Shown here: positions 42,640 through 51,240 of the stretch, in pieces
Layout of the letters: every line of letters begins with the position of its first letter
How positions within the stretch are numbered: position 1 is the stretch's first letter
NCBI GenBank assembly: GCA_963707065.1
Contig: CAVPPJ010000051.1
Location: 99,043-163,042, forward strand
From: Palsa-506 sp963707065
Lineage (GTDB): Bacteria; Actinomycetota; Actinomycetes; Streptosporangiales; Streptosporangiaceae
Direction: 5' to 3'
Length of the DNA stretch: 64,000 bases
Notes under the pieces: generated by a model
Seen by the model: only the letters and a program-made list of their open reading frames with translations
Database searches by the model: none
What the model was told of the DNA's origin: nothing
Program-made: the position numbers and the translations under genes

Positions 42640-43218
42640 TCACGGGTAGATCTTCTTGTGGTCCGCCAGCATCGCGACGAACTTGGCGATCCGCCGGGCT
42701 CTCGTCTCCGGCCGCTGGGCGCTGGTGATCCGGTACAGGATCGCGTACCGGTTGACGCTGTTCAGCGTCTCGAAGAACGCCCGCGCGGAATCATTGCGGG
42801 CCAGCTCGGCCGCGAGGTCATCGGGGACCGTGATGGTGGACTGCGGCTCGTAGGCCGCCGCCCACCGCCCGTCCGCCTTCGCCTGCTCGACTTCCGCGAG
42901 CCCGGCGGGCTGCATCCAGCCGGCCTCGATCAGCCCTGCCGCCTTTTCCGTGTTGATCCGCGACCACCGGCTGCCCGGCTTGCGCGGGGTGAAGCGCTGC
43001 AGCCAGTAGTCGTCGTCCAGCCTGCCCTTCTGGCCGTCGATCCAGCCGTAGCAGAGCGCGATCGCCAGCGCCTCGGGGTAGGAAACCGTCTGCGCGTCAG
43101 CGCCCTTCTTCGCGATCTTGAGCCAGACTCCGGTGGAGGATGCGTGCTCGGCCGCGAGCCATGATTCCCAGGCGGCAGCGGACTCGAAGTTAAGGACGGG
43201 GAGGCTGTCGCTCGCCAT
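42640..43218 (-). CDS. YdeI/OmpD-associated-family protein
   Basis: A 192-residue cytoplasmic protein of the YdeI (bacteriocin-protection-like) family, seen from NFESAAAWESWLAAEH, GVWLKIAKKGA, SYPEALAIALCYGWIDGQKG, YWLQRFTPRKPGSRWS and the C-terminal ARRIAKFVAMLADHKKIYP. These proteins are widespread but poorly understood. ATG 43218 is used; a TTG at 43230 would add 4 residues. It is convergent with the ABC permease (12 bp gap). Confidence 0.82.
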   Translation of the reverse strand: MASDSLPVLNFESAAAWESWLAAEHASSTGVWLKIAKKGADAQTVSYPEALAIALCYGWIDGQKGRLDDDYWLQRFTPRKPGSRWSRINTEKAAGLIEAGWMQPAGLAEVEQAKADGRWAAAYEPQSTITVPDDLAAELARNDSARAFFETLNSVNRYAILYRITSAQRPETRARRIAKFVAMLADHKKIYP

Positions 43219-43335
43219 GCAGGCAGTCAATCACGGGAGCGGCGCGGGCGGCACCGGCCGGCCCGCGGGGGTCGGCCGGCGCGGCCGCAGAAAGTTAGTT
43301 TCCGTCCAGCAAATGATCGGAGGCATACTGCAGGG

Positions 43336-44826
43336 GTGGCTGACACTGCAGGGATGGCCGGCCCCGCGGCCGGAATGGCCGGCCGCGAGCTCAGCAGCCG
43401 GCGTAAGGCACTTATCCTGGCGATCTGCTGCATGAGCCTGCTCATCGTCGGCCTGGACAGCACGATCGTCAACGTCGCGCTGCCGTCCATCCAGCACGAC
43501 CTGCACGCGTCGGTTTCCGGCCTGCAGTGGACCGTCGACGCGTACACCCTGGTGCTGGCCAGCCTCCTGATGCTGTCCGGCTCCACCGCCGACCGGGTCG
43601 GCCGCCGCCGGACCTTCCAGACCGGCCTGGCGACGTTCACGCTCGGCTCGCTGCTCTGCAGCCTGGCACCCGGGCTGGGCTGGCTGGTGCTGTTCCGGAT
43701 GATGCAGGCCGTCGGCGGCTCGATGCTCAACCCGGTGGCCATGTCCATCATCACGAACACCTTCACCAAGCCGGCCGAGCGCGCCCGCGCGATCGGGGTC
43801 TGGGGCGGCGTGGTCGGCATCAGCATCGCCCTTGGCCCGCTGGTCGGCGGCGCGCTGGTGGAGACGGTCGGCTGGCGCGGGATCTTCTGGGTGAACATCC
43901 CCGTCGGCCTGGCCGCGCTCCTGCTGACCGCGCTGTTCGTGCCCGAGTCGAAGGCGCCGCACGCCCGCCGGGTGGATCCGGTCGGCCAGTTGCTCGTCAT
44001 CGTGACGCTGGCGTCGCTGACCTACGCGATCATCGAGGGCCCGGACGCGGGCTGGACATCGCCCCGGATCGTCGGCTTCTTCACCCTCTCGCTGGCCGCG
44101 GCAATCGGCCTGCTGGTCTATGAGCCGCGCCGCTTTGAGCCCCTGATCGATTTGCGGTTCTTCCGGAGCGCGCCGTTCTCGGGAGCGACCGTGATCGCGG
44201 TGAGCGCGTTCGCCGCGCTGGGCGGGTTCCTTTTCCTGAACACCCTGTACCTGCAGGAGGTCCGGGGTTACTCCCCGTTCCACGCCGGGCTGTACACGCT
44301 GCCGATGGCGGCGATGACGATAGTCTTCGCGCCGCTGTCGGGCCGGGTCGTCGGGGCCAGGGGACCGCGGCTGCCGCTGATCGTGGCCGGCATCGCGATC
44401 ACGGCCAGCGGGATCATGCTCACGGGGCTGACCGCGACGACGTCGACCAGCTGGCTGATCATCACCTACCTGGTCTTCGGCCTCGGCTTCGGCGTGGTCA
44501 ACGCGCCCATCACCAACACCGCGGTCTCCGGGATGCCCAGGTCGCAGGCCGGGGTCGCGGCGGCGGTCGCCTCCACCAGCCGCCAGGTCGGCTCGTCGCT
44601 CGGCGTCGCCGTGATGGGGTCGGCAGTGATCTCGGCGATGACCGGGCCGCTGCAGCTCGGCTTCGCCAGCGCCAGCCACGTCGGCTGGTGGATCATCGCC
44701 GGGTGCGGCGCGTCCGTGCTGTCGGTCGGCCTGCTCACCAGCGGCCGGTGGGCCAGGCGGACCGCGGACCGCACCGCGGCCTTGTTCGCCCCGGAGAGCG
44801 TCAGGGTCCCGGCGACAGCGCCCTGA
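43336..44826 (+). CDS. MFS multidrug efflux transporter, DHA2 (14-helix) type
   Basis: A 496-residue proton-drug antiporter. The first helix holds GLDSTIVNVALPSIQHDL, the DHA2 motif; motif A is LSGSTADRVGRRRTF and motif C-like sequence is VVGISIALGPLVGGALVE. Fourteen hydrophobic segments are seen. Start is GTG 43336 with GGAGG about 12 bases upstream. No regulator is adjacent. A long minus-strand reading across the gene is only a GC-driven shadow. Confidence 0.9.
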   Translation: MADTAGMAGPAAGMAGRELSSRRKALILAICCMSLLIVGLDSTIVNVALPSIQHDLHASVSGLQWTVDAYTLVLASLLMLSGSTADRVGRRRTFQTGLATFTLGSLLCSLAPGLGWLVLFRMMQAVGGSMLNPVAMSIITNTFTKPAERARAIGVWGGVVGISIALGPLVGGALVETVGWRGIFWVNIPVGLAALLLTALFVPESKAPHARRVDPVGQLLVIVTLASLTYAIIEGPDAGWTSPRIVGFFTLSLAAAIGLLVYEPRRFEPLIDLRFFRSAPFSGATVIAVSAFAALGGFLFLNTLYLQEVRGYSPFHAGLYTLPMAAMTIVFAPLSGRVVGARGPRLPLIVAGIAITASGIMLTGLTATTSTSWLIITYLVFGLGFGVVNAPITNTAVSGMPRSQAGVAAAVASTSRQVGSSLGVAVMGSAVISAMTGPLQLGFASASHVGWWIIAGCGASVLSVGLLTSGRWARRTADRTAALFAPESVRVPATAP

Positions 44827-44883
44827 TCACGCCCGCTCGCGGGATGCGACTGCCCGCCCGCAGGCAGCGGGGTTATGCCCGCC

Positions 44884-44927
44884 CCGCGGGCTGCGGGTCA
44901 GCTGTCGCCCGCGGGCTGCGGGTCAGC
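44884..44927. repeat. Direct repeat (19 bp twice, period 25) at convergent gene ends
   Basis: CCGCGGGCTGCGGGTCAGC occurs at 44884-44902 and 44909-44927. The second copy contains the stop codon of the VOC gene. The preceding sequence (44849-44895) can fold into GC-rich hairpins and probably ends transcription from both sides. Confidence 0.75.
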
Positions 44928-45702
44928 CGTCGGCTGCGAGGCCCATCAGCGAGAACGGGGCACCCTGGTCATCGCTCACCACGGCCATCCGGCCGTAAGG
45001 GGTGTCCCAGGCCGGCTGCACGACGCTGCCGCCGAGCCCGGCGACCGTGGCCAGCGCGGCGTCCGTGTCGGCGACGGCGAAATACGTTGACCAGTGCGCC
45101 GGGGTCGCGGCCGGGACATTGTCGCCCAGCCCGCCGATGCCGCCGACGATCTGGTCGCCGAGCTTCAGCGTCGCGTAGCTGAAGCCCTCAGAGCTCATGT
45201 CGTCGTAGTCGTAGCCGAAGACCGCTTGGTAGAAGGCCTTGTTGCCGGCGAAGTCCCGGCTCATGTTCTCGTTCCAGCACAGCGAGCCGGGCTCGTTCGC
45301 CATCCCGGCGCCGGTATGCGAGCGGCCCTGCCAGATGCCGAAGGTGGCGCCGGCCGGGTCGGCGGCGATCGCCATCCGCCCGACGTCCATCACGTCCATC
45401 GGCTCCATGATCAGCTGGCCGCCTGCCGCCGTGATCCGGCTGGCCGCGTCATCGGCGCTGTCGGCCGCGAGGTAGGTGGTCCACACGCTCGGCGCTTCCG
45501 CGGGGCCCATCTTGGGCCCGATCCCGGCGACCGGCCTGCCGTTCTTCAGGCACATGGCGTAGCCGCCGGCCTCCGGCGGGCCCGGCTGGACGTCCCAGCC
45601 GAACAGCGCTCCGTAGAATGCCCCGGCCGTCGCGATGTCCGCAACGCCGAGGTCAACCCAGCACGGCGTGCCGCTGGGCCAGGGTGTGTCGCGGGTAACC
45701 AA
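44923..45702 (-). CDS. VOC (glyoxalase/bleomycin-resistance fold) protein, two domains
   Basis: A 259-residue protein with two vicinal-oxygen-chelate modules: PSGTPCWVDLGVADIATAGAFYGALFGWDVQ (domain 1) and NEPGSLCWNENMSRDFAGNKAFYQAVFGYDY (domain 2), each with the PxGRMAxxxDPxGA end pattern. Such proteins occur widely in actinobacteria without a fixed function; hydroxylase-like or binding roles have been suggested. The start is TTG 45702, chosen because GGAGGGG lies five bases upstream and homologues begin MVTRDTPWP; the GTG at 45732 is less good. Confidence 0.85.
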   Translation of the reverse strand: MVTRDTPWPSGTPCWVDLGVADIATAGAFYGALFGWDVQPGPPEAGGYAMCLKNGRPVAGIGPKMGPAEAPSVWTTYLAADSADDAASRITAAGGQLIMEPMDVMDVGRMAIAADPAGATFGIWQGRSHTGAGMANEPGSLCWNENMSRDFAGNKAFYQAVFGYDYDDMSSEGFSYATLKLGDQIVGGIGGLGDNVPAATPAHWSTYFAVADTDAALATVAGLGGSVVQPAWDTPYGRMAVVSDDQGAPFSLMGLAADG

Positions 45703-45854
45703 TTTCGCCCCTCCAAGATCTCCGGCTGGCACCGGTCCATAGCGCGTCCTGCGATAATCGTGCCAGGCAGCGCCGACCGGGGCCGTCCAGGGGCCGGCGA
45801 AGGGTGATCTGCCCGCAGTGTCCGTTCAGCCGCGGCAATGGCAGGCAGGTGCGC

Positions 45855-46370
45855 ATGGAGACATGGGACGCGATCAGGTCGCGGCGGAACGTACGGTCCT
45901 TCGACGGCAAGCCGATCCCGGACCCGGACCTGGACCAGGTGCTGGAAGCGGGCCGCCGGGCACCGTCCTCGCAAAACTGGCAGCCGTGGGATTTCATCGT
46001 GATTACCAAGCGGTCGGAGCTGCGGGAGCTGGCCACCGTCTGGAGAGGCGCCGGTCATGTGGCCGAGGCAGCGGCGGCCGTCGCCCTCATCGTCCCGGTG
46101 ACTTCCGACGAGCGGCGCGCCGCGGCCGCCCAGTATGACCTCGGCCAGGCCACGGTCAGCATGATGATCGCCGCGGCGGACCTGGGTATTGGCAGCTGCC
46201 ATGCCGGGGTCGGCGACCAGGAGCACGCCCGCCGGCTGCTGCGCTTCCCCGAGGACCGGCGCTGCGCGTACCTGATCTCCTTCGGCTACCCGCTAGCGCG
46301 CCCGCTCGCCCCGGTGCTCAAGCCAGACCGGCGGCCGTTCGCCGAGATGGTGCACCGCGAGCACTGGTAG
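45855..46370 (+). CDS. Nitroreductase-family flavoprotein
   Basis: A 171-residue FMN-dependent nitroreductase-fold protein. The FMN-binding start METWDAIRSRRNVRSFDGKPIP, the loop RAPSSQNWQPWDFIVI and the C-terminal LISFGYPLARP are typical. These enzymes reduce nitro compounds, quinones or related substrates with NAD(P)H. ATG 45855 is preferred over upstream starts. The following PPOX-type gene is 81 bp away on the same strand and may be co-transcribed. Confidence 0.85.
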   Translation: METWDAIRSRRNVRSFDGKPIPDPDLDQVLEAGRRAPSSQNWQPWDFIVITKRSELRELATVWRGAGHVAEAAAAVALIVPVTSDERRAAAAQYDLGQATVSMMIAAADLGIGSCHAGVGDQEHARRLLRFPEDRRCAYLISFGYPLARPLAPVLKPDRRPFAEMVHREHW

Positions 46371-46451
46371 GGCACTGGTGGGAGCAACCACGATGGTGCG
46401 GTGGCCAGCAGCGGTCCTGCTGATGGCCAGGGCGGCGGAAAGGCTGGCGGC

Positions 46452-46895
46452 ATGACGGATCTCGCGGACTTCTCCCGGCTGGTGGCCCGGGAGCACGGCC
46501 TGTGCGTCGTGTCCACGCTGCGGGCGGACGGCAGCATCGGGTCCTCGGTGGTGAACGCCGGGGTGCTTGACCATCCGGTGACCGGCAGGCCGGTGGTCGG
46601 CCTGGTCGCCAGGGGCGGCAGCCGCAAGCTGGCCAACCTGCGGGCCCGCCCGCAGGCGACCATCGTCGTCCGGGCCGGCTGGGAATGGGCGGCCGCCGAG
46701 GGACCGGCCGGGCTGGCCGGCCCCGATGACCCGCTGCCCGGCGTCGACGCCGAGGGCGTGCGGCTGCTGCTCCGCGCGGTGTTCGCGGCGGCCGGCGGTA
46801 CGCATGACGATCTGTCGGCCTACGACCAGGTGATGGCCGCGGAGCGGCGTACCGCCGTGCTCATCGAGCCGCGGCGCGTGTACTCGAACGCCTGA
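46452..46895 (+). CDS. Predicted F420-dependent PPOX-class oxidoreductase (TIGR03618-like)
   Basis: A 147-residue split-beta-barrel protein. The pattern DFSRLVAREHGLCVVSTLRADGSIGSSVVNAGVL, then PVVGLVARGGSRKLANLRARPQATIVV, matches the actinobacterial F420-binding PPOX group. The C-terminal AERRTAVLIEPRRVYSN is also standard. Members reduce diverse substrates with F420H2. The ATG at 46452 has AAAGG upstream. Cofactor preference (F420 rather than FMN) is inferred from family resemblance. Confidence 0.75.
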   Translation: MTDLADFSRLVAREHGLCVVSTLRADGSIGSSVVNAGVLDHPVTGRPVVGLVARGGSRKLANLRARPQATIVVRAGWEWAAAEGPAGLAGPDDPLPGVDAEGVRLLLRAVFAAAGGTHDDLSAYDQVMAAERRTAVLIEPRRVYSNA

Positions 46896-47121
46896 CCGGC
46901 CGGTCAGGAGGGATAGCAGTAGGAGTCGCTGGATGCGTCGCCGCCCTGCAGGTTTCCGCCAGCCAGGGCGAATTTTTCACCGCCCCCGGGGGCGTCAGGA
47001 AGCTACTGCCTGCTGCCTTGCCTTAGATTGTGTTGCGAGCCCGGCCACTGACCCGGGCGGACCAGGCATGTTGACGATGACCAGGGCCAGCGGTGACCGC
47101 AGGCCCGAGGAAGGCAGACCC

Positions 47122-48414
47122 GTGCGCCGTAGCCGGCCGGAGATCCGGAACGCCTGTGCAGCAGCGGCTGTCGTTCTCCTGACAGGCTGCGCGGCCGCGG
47201 GCAGCATCCAGTCGTCGTCACCGGGAAAGCCGCATCGCCAGTCGGCGCCAGGCGGGGCTATGGCACGCAGCGCCGCTACCGCGCGCGGCGCCGCCACCGC
47301 GCACGGCGGTGCCGTGGCGAGCAGCGGTGCTCACGTGCTGTCCGGCCCGAGCGCCACCCTGGCATCCACCCCGGTGCGGACGGCGGTTGCGCTGCCCCCG
47401 ATGACGGACCGGCAGCTGGCCGGTCAGCGGGTGATCTACAGCTACAGCGGCCTGAAGCCGCCGGCCCGCCTGCTGCGGCGGATCCGGCACGGCCAGGTCG
47501 CCGGGGTCATCTTCTTCGGCCAGAACATCAGCAGCCGGGCGCAGATCAGCCAGGTCGCCGCGAAGTTGCAGCGGGCCGATCGGAGCTCGCTGAACCCCGT
47601 CCGGGAGCCGTTGCTGCTGATGACCGATCAGGAGGGCGGGCTGGTCCGCCGCCTGCCCGGCTCGCCGAAGAAGTCGGAGAAGCAGATCGGCGAGTCGGCC
47701 AACCCGGGCTCGGCGGCGCGCAATGCGGGCCGGGGCGCCGGGCGGAACCTGCATGGCGTCGGCCTGAACGTCAACCTGGCGCCGGTCCTGGACGTGTACC
47801 GCAAGGCGGGCAACTTCATCGACGAGTTCGGCCGCTCCTACAGCAAGGATCCGAACGTCGTCTCGGCACTCGGCGCGGATTTCATCAAGGCCCAGCAGGC
47901 CAAGGGCGTCGCCGCGACCGGCAAGCATTTCCCCGGCCTCGGCGCGGCAACGACCTCGCAGAACACTGACGAGCGCCCGGTGACGCTGAACCGGTCGAAG
48001 TCGCAGATCCGGACGATCGACGAGTTTCCCTACCAGGCGGCCATCTCGGCCGGGGTCAAGCTGATCATGGTGTCCTGGGCGTCATACCCGGCGCTCGGCT
48101 CCCATCGGCCGGCCGGGCTCTCCTCGAAGGTGGTCCAGGGCGAGCTGCGCCAGCGGCTCGGCTTCACCGGCGTCACCATCACCGATGCGCTGGAGGCAGG
48201 CGGACTGGTGCATTACGGCGGCGTCGCGAAACGCAGCGTGCTGGCCGCCACCGCGGGGATGGACCTGCTGCTCTGCTCGGAACAGCACACCAGCCAGGGC
48301 ATCAAGGCGCTGGACGCGCTGCTCGGCGGGTACCGTGACGGCACGCTAAACCAGAGCGACTTCCAGGCAGCGGCGGCGCGGGTCATCGCGCTGCGGGCCA
48401 GCCTGGCCGGGTAA
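47122..48414 (+). CDS. Glycoside hydrolase family 3 lipoprotein (beta-N-acetylhexosaminidase-like)
   Basis: A 430-residue exported GH3 enzyme. GTG 47122 (GGAAGG seven bases upstream) gives a compact lipoprotein signal with lipobox LLTGC; upstream ATGs at 47068 and 47077 are possible. GH3 parts are VAGVIFFGQNI, LLMTDQEGGLVRRLPG, GVGLNVNLAPVLDVY, AATGKHFPGLGAA and GFTGVTITDALEAGG, where the Asp of TDAL is the expected nucleophile. The NagZ general-acid His loop ('DSH') is replaced by TSQNTDERPV, a variation seen in actinobacterial members. It is likely to act on cell-wall amino sugars outside the cell. It is monocistronic. Confidence 0.85.
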   Translation: MRRSRPEIRNACAAAAVVLLTGCAAAGSIQSSSPGKPHRQSAPGGAMARSAATARGAATAHGGAVASSGAHVLSGPSATLASTPVRTAVALPPMTDRQLAGQRVIYSYSGLKPPARLLRRIRHGQVAGVIFFGQNISSRAQISQVAAKLQRADRSSLNPVREPLLLMTDQEGGLVRRLPGSPKKSEKQIGESANPGSAARNAGRGAGRNLHGVGLNVNLAPVLDVYRKAGNFIDEFGRSYSKDPNVVSALGADFIKAQQAKGVAATGKHFPGLGAATTSQNTDERPVTLNRSKSQIRTIDEFPYQAAISAGVKLIMVSWASYPALGSHRPAGLSSKVVQGELRQRLGFTGVTITDALEAGGLVHYGGVAKRSVLAATAGMDLLLCSEQHTSQGIKALDALLGGYRDGTLNQSDFQAAAARVIALRASLAG

Positions 48415-48576
48415 AGCCCGGATCCACCTTGGCCGGGCCCGGCCGTGGCCGTGGCCGCGCCCGGCCCGTCGAGCCCGTCTGGCCGTGGCCGCCCCGGCGG
48501 GTCGGCCAAGTCCACCGCCCGCCGTCCCGGATTTATCCCCGTGCTGTCACGGGCGGGAGCGCCCATACTTGACGAT

Positions 48577-49131
48577 GTGCTGCGGGTCTCGGTGGTCGGC
48601 AACAGCGGATCAGGCAAGACGACTCTCGGGGCAGCAATCAGCGCCGCACTGGACCTGCCGCATCTGGAGCTTGACTCGGTCTTCCACCAGCCCGGCTGGG
48701 TGCCGCTGGAGAAAGCGGAGTTCCGCCAGCGTGTGGCGGAGTTCGTCGCGGCGGAGCGCTGGGTGACTGACGGCAACTACAGCAGGGTGCAGGACCTCAT
48801 CTGGGCCCGGGCCGACACGGTGATCTGGCTGGACCCGCCCAGGTACCTGGTGATGCGGCGGGTCATCTGGCGGACGCTGCGCCGTGCGGTCCTGCGGTCC
48901 GAGCTATGGAACGGTAACCGTGAGCCGTGGGCCAATTTCCTGCGGGCGGATCCGGAGCAGTCGGTCATTGCCTGGGCATGGACCCAGCACCATCCAGTCC
49001 GGCAGCGTTACGAGCGAGCCCTGACCGACCCGGCCAACGCGCACCTGGCGTTTATCCGGCTGCGGACACCCAGGGAGGTGGCCGCGCTGATCAGCCGGGT
49101 GCGCGAGCAGGCGGCCAGCTCGCCGGGCTGA
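48577..49131 (+). CDS. Adenylate-kinase-like P-loop protein
   Basis: A 184-residue P-loop NTPase. The Walker A motif is GNSGSGKT near the N-terminus (LRVSVVGNSGSGKTTL). ELDSVFHQPGW, WVTDGNYSRVQDLIWARADTVIWLD, and RTLRRAVLRSELWNGNREPW match the 'DNA topology modulation FlaR-related / AAA_18' group of small kinases, whose substrate is undetermined. GTG 48577 is chosen because the conserved part starts at once; CATACTTG 8 bases upstream could be a -10 for a leaderless transcript. Upstream in-frame starts at 48445 and 48541 would add Pro/Gly-rich sequence. Confidence 0.75.
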   Translation: MLRVSVVGNSGSGKTTLGAAISAALDLPHLELDSVFHQPGWVPLEKAEFRQRVAEFVAAERWVTDGNYSRVQDLIWARADTVIWLDPPRYLVMRRVIWRTLRRAVLRSELWNGNREPWANFLRADPEQSVIAWAWTQHHPVRQRYERALTDPANAHLAFIRLRTPREVAALISRVREQAASSPG

Positions 49132-49205
49132 CGGGCGCCGATTCTGGCCGGATGTGCCAGGTCAGTGGCCGGCCATGGCGTCAATTGTGGCTATCTCCGC
49201 TGGAT

Positions 49206-49379
49206 CTAGGAGAAGCCGAACACGTCGATGTTGGCCGCGATCCGGTCGGGCTTCGCCGATTTCGGGCTCACGGTGATCTTGTGCTCGACATGCCACCGCA
49301 GCACGACCTGGGCCGGCGTTACGCCATGCCTGGCGGCGATCTCGGCCAGGATGGGGCTGCGCAGGTCGCGAACGCCGTA
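49206..49379 (-). pseudogene. Aldo/keto reductase, C-terminal fragment
   Basis: The minus strand reads VRDLRSPILAEIAARHGVTP and then QVVLRWHVEHKITVSPKSAK, ending DVFGFS at a TAG at 49206-49208. This is the conserved C-terminal quarter of aldo/keto reductases (the 'TPAQVxLRW...PKS' cofactor-binding segment). Sequence upstream of about 49379 is unrelated, and no start codon fits, so it is a truncated remnant. Codon use is still like that of live genes, implying recent loss. Confidence 0.75.
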
Positions 49380-49422
49380 CCCTGCGTCACATCAGCCACG
49401 ACAGCACCAAGATCAAATGAGC

Positions 49423-49462
49423 GGTTCGAATATGGCCGGGCATCACCGGCAATATCCGAACC
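49423..49462. terminator. 17-bp hairpin between the AKR remnant and the aminotransferase
   Basis: GGTTCGAATATGGCCGG pairs with CCGGCAATATCCGAACC across a 6-base loop with two mismatches. It lies in the 465-bp gap 49132-49596. It may be a terminator or the end of a vanished mobile element. Confidence 0.5.
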
Positions 49463-49596
49463 ACTAATGGACTGCGCGCTTCGCCGGGCGTTTGCAGCGC
49501 GGGAAGGGGCTGGACGGGGCTGATCGGTAGCGTCGGCTGGGCCTTATGCCCGATTCGGCAGCGACTTCGGAGACGGCCCCATTCCGTGGTGCGGCG

Positions 49597-50496
49597 TCAG
49601 GTGACGAGGGTTCCCGTGCTGGCGGTCAGGTCAGCCAGCAGCTTGGCCAACTGCTCGGTGACCGGCCCGGCCGAGCCGGAACCGATCGTCCGGCCGTCCA
49701 GGCTGATCACCGGCGCGATCCCGCCCATAGTGCCGGTAACGAACATCTCATCAGCGGTGTACAGCTCGGTCAGGCTGTAGTCGCCGGTCGCATGCCGGAT
49801 CCCGGCGCCCGCGGCGAGTTCGAGCACGGCCGCCCTGGTAATGCCCTCGGGGCAGGCCGCCGCGGTCGGCGTTGCCAGCAGGCCGCCGGTGACCAGGAAG
49901 ATGTTGGTCGCATTGGTCTCGGCGACGAACCCCCGGTGGTCCAGCATGACCGCGTCGTCGGCGCCCGCGTTGTTCGCCTCGATCTTGGCGAGGATCGACG
50001 TCAGCAGGTTGTTGTGGTGGATCTTGGGGTCGAGCGAGTCCGGCGGCGTGCGGCGCACACTCGAGGTGATCAGCGTGATGCCCGACTTGTCGTAGACCGG
50101 CGGCTTGTGCTCGGCGAGAACGATCAGGGTGGGACCGGACTGGTTCAGCCGCGGGTCCATGCCACTGGTGATCTTGACCCCCCTGGTGAGGGTCAGCCGG
50201 ATGTGCACGTTGTCGGTCATCCCGTTGGCGTGCACCGTGCGGCGGATCTGCTCAGTGATTTCCTCGTCGGACGGCACCGACGCGAACGCCAGCGCCGCGG
50301 CCGAGCGGCGGAGCCGGGCCAGGTGCTCGCCAAGGCAGAAGATCCGGCCGCTGTAGAGCCGTAGCCCTTCCCAGACGGCGTCGCCGCCCTGGACGACCGA
50401 GTCGAACGGGCTGATCGCCGCGTCATTGCGGTGGGTCAGCTTGCCGCCGACGTTGACGATGAGGTCACGGTTGCGCTCGTCAAAGGCTTGCAGCAT
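49597..50496 (-). CDS. PLP-dependent aminotransferase class IV (branched-chain aminotransferase-like)
   Basis: A 299-residue fold-type IV aminotransferase. Family parts are SVVQGGDAVWEGLRLYSGRIF, VHIRLTLTRG, DPKIHHNNLLTSILAKIEANNAGADDAVMLD (Lys of PKIHHN is the expected PLP lysine) and GFVAETNATNIFLVTGG, TADEMFVTGTMGGIAPV. The enzyme could act in branched-chain amino-acid, D-amino-acid or aminodeoxychorismate reactions; sequence alone does not decide. It is the third gene of an operon with the sulfotransferase-like and MscR genes, 12 bp downstream of the former. Confidence 0.85.
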   Translation of the reverse strand: MLQAFDERNRDLIVNVGGKLTHRNDAAISPFDSVVQGGDAVWEGLRLYSGRIFCLGEHLARLRRSAAALAFASVPSDEEITEQIRRTVHANGMTDNVHIRLTLTRGVKITSGMDPRLNQSGPTLIVLAEHKPPVYDKSGITLITSSVRRTPPDSLDPKIHHNNLLTSILAKIEANNAGADDAVMLDHRGFVAETNATNIFLVTGGLLATPTAAACPEGITRAAVLELAAGAGIRHATGDYSLTELYTADEMFVTGTMGGIAPVISLDGRTIGSGSAGPVTEQLAKLLADLTASTGTLVT

Positions 50497-50508
50497 GCGG
50501 ACTCCCGG

Positions 50509-51240
50509 TCATGGCGTGATCCGATGGGCGGACAATTCCTCGTAGTACGGCAGGCAGCGCTCGGCCAGCGGCTCGAGCTCCGGCGGCAGTTCGGCCGGCT
50601 CCTCCCGGCGTGGCCGGAACCCGGTGGACCGCCACACCCCCTCATACCAGTACCGCGCCCAGACGCCGTCGGTGTCCCGCGGGCCGGCCGGCCACGACAG
50701 CATGGCCGGGTCGAACGGGACGCCCAGGGCGGCGCAGAGAGCACGCAGCGCGGGCTCGGGCTGGCGCAGGATGTCGCCGGAGTCCACGACCGGGCCGCCG
50801 AACGTCCGGAAGATCTCCACCTGCTGCGCCAGGCCCAGGTCCTCAAGCGTCGGCTGAGCCCGGACCTTGGCGTAGGACGCGAGCAATTGCCGCGGATCGC
50901 GGATGAGGTACGCGTGCCGCAGCGGGGTCAGCGCGTCGCGGTCCACCTCCGGCAGCAGGTGGTGCGTCATGTGCTTGGCGTAGAAGACGGTCTTACCGGC
51001 CGGAAACGGGGCCAGCGTGAGCTCGTCGAGCACCTCGCGCCATCCGTTATTCATGGTTTTGATCACTTCGTCGCGGCCGGGGTGGGATACGCCGGTCCTC
51101 GCGAGGTAAAAGCCGTACAGCGGTTCATCGATGACCACGGTGTCGCGCCTGTTCTCCCAGGCGCGCATCAGCGCAGTCGAGATGGTGCGCGGGCCGGACC
51201 ACATGGCGATCCGGGTGCCGCCCGCGGTGCGATTGGTCAC
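50509..51240 (-). CDS. Sulfotransferase-like protein
   Basis: A 243-residue P-loop-like protein. The N-terminal IAMWSGPRTISTALMRAWENR resembles the PAPS 5'-phosphosulfate loop of sulfotransferases, and RHAYLIRDPRQLLASY resembles the 3'-phosphate motif. Similar proteins are often annotated as 'branched-chain aminotransferase-like' because they occur fused to or beside class IV aminotransferases, exactly as here. Whether it transfers sulfate is unproven. It starts at GTG 51240 overlapping the MscR stop by GTGA. Confidence 0.75.
   Translation of the reverse strand: MTNRTAGGTRIAMWSGPRTISTALMRAWENRRDTVVIDEPLYGFYLARTGVSHPGRDEVIKTMNNGWREVLDELTLAPFPAGKTVFYAKHMTHHLLPEVDRDALTPLRHAYLIRDPRQLLASYAKVRAQPTLEDLGLAQQVEIFRTFGGPVVDSGDILRQPEPALRALCAALGVPFDPAMLSWPAGPRDTDGVWARYWYEGVWRSTGFRPRREEPAELPPELEPLAERCLPYYEELSAHRITP

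Noticed and set aside
43231..44679. Long minus-strand open frame across the MFS gene
   Set aside because: It lacks any recognisable domain, is rich in Arg/Gln/Asp/His from GC bias, and lies exactly antisense to a clear transporter.
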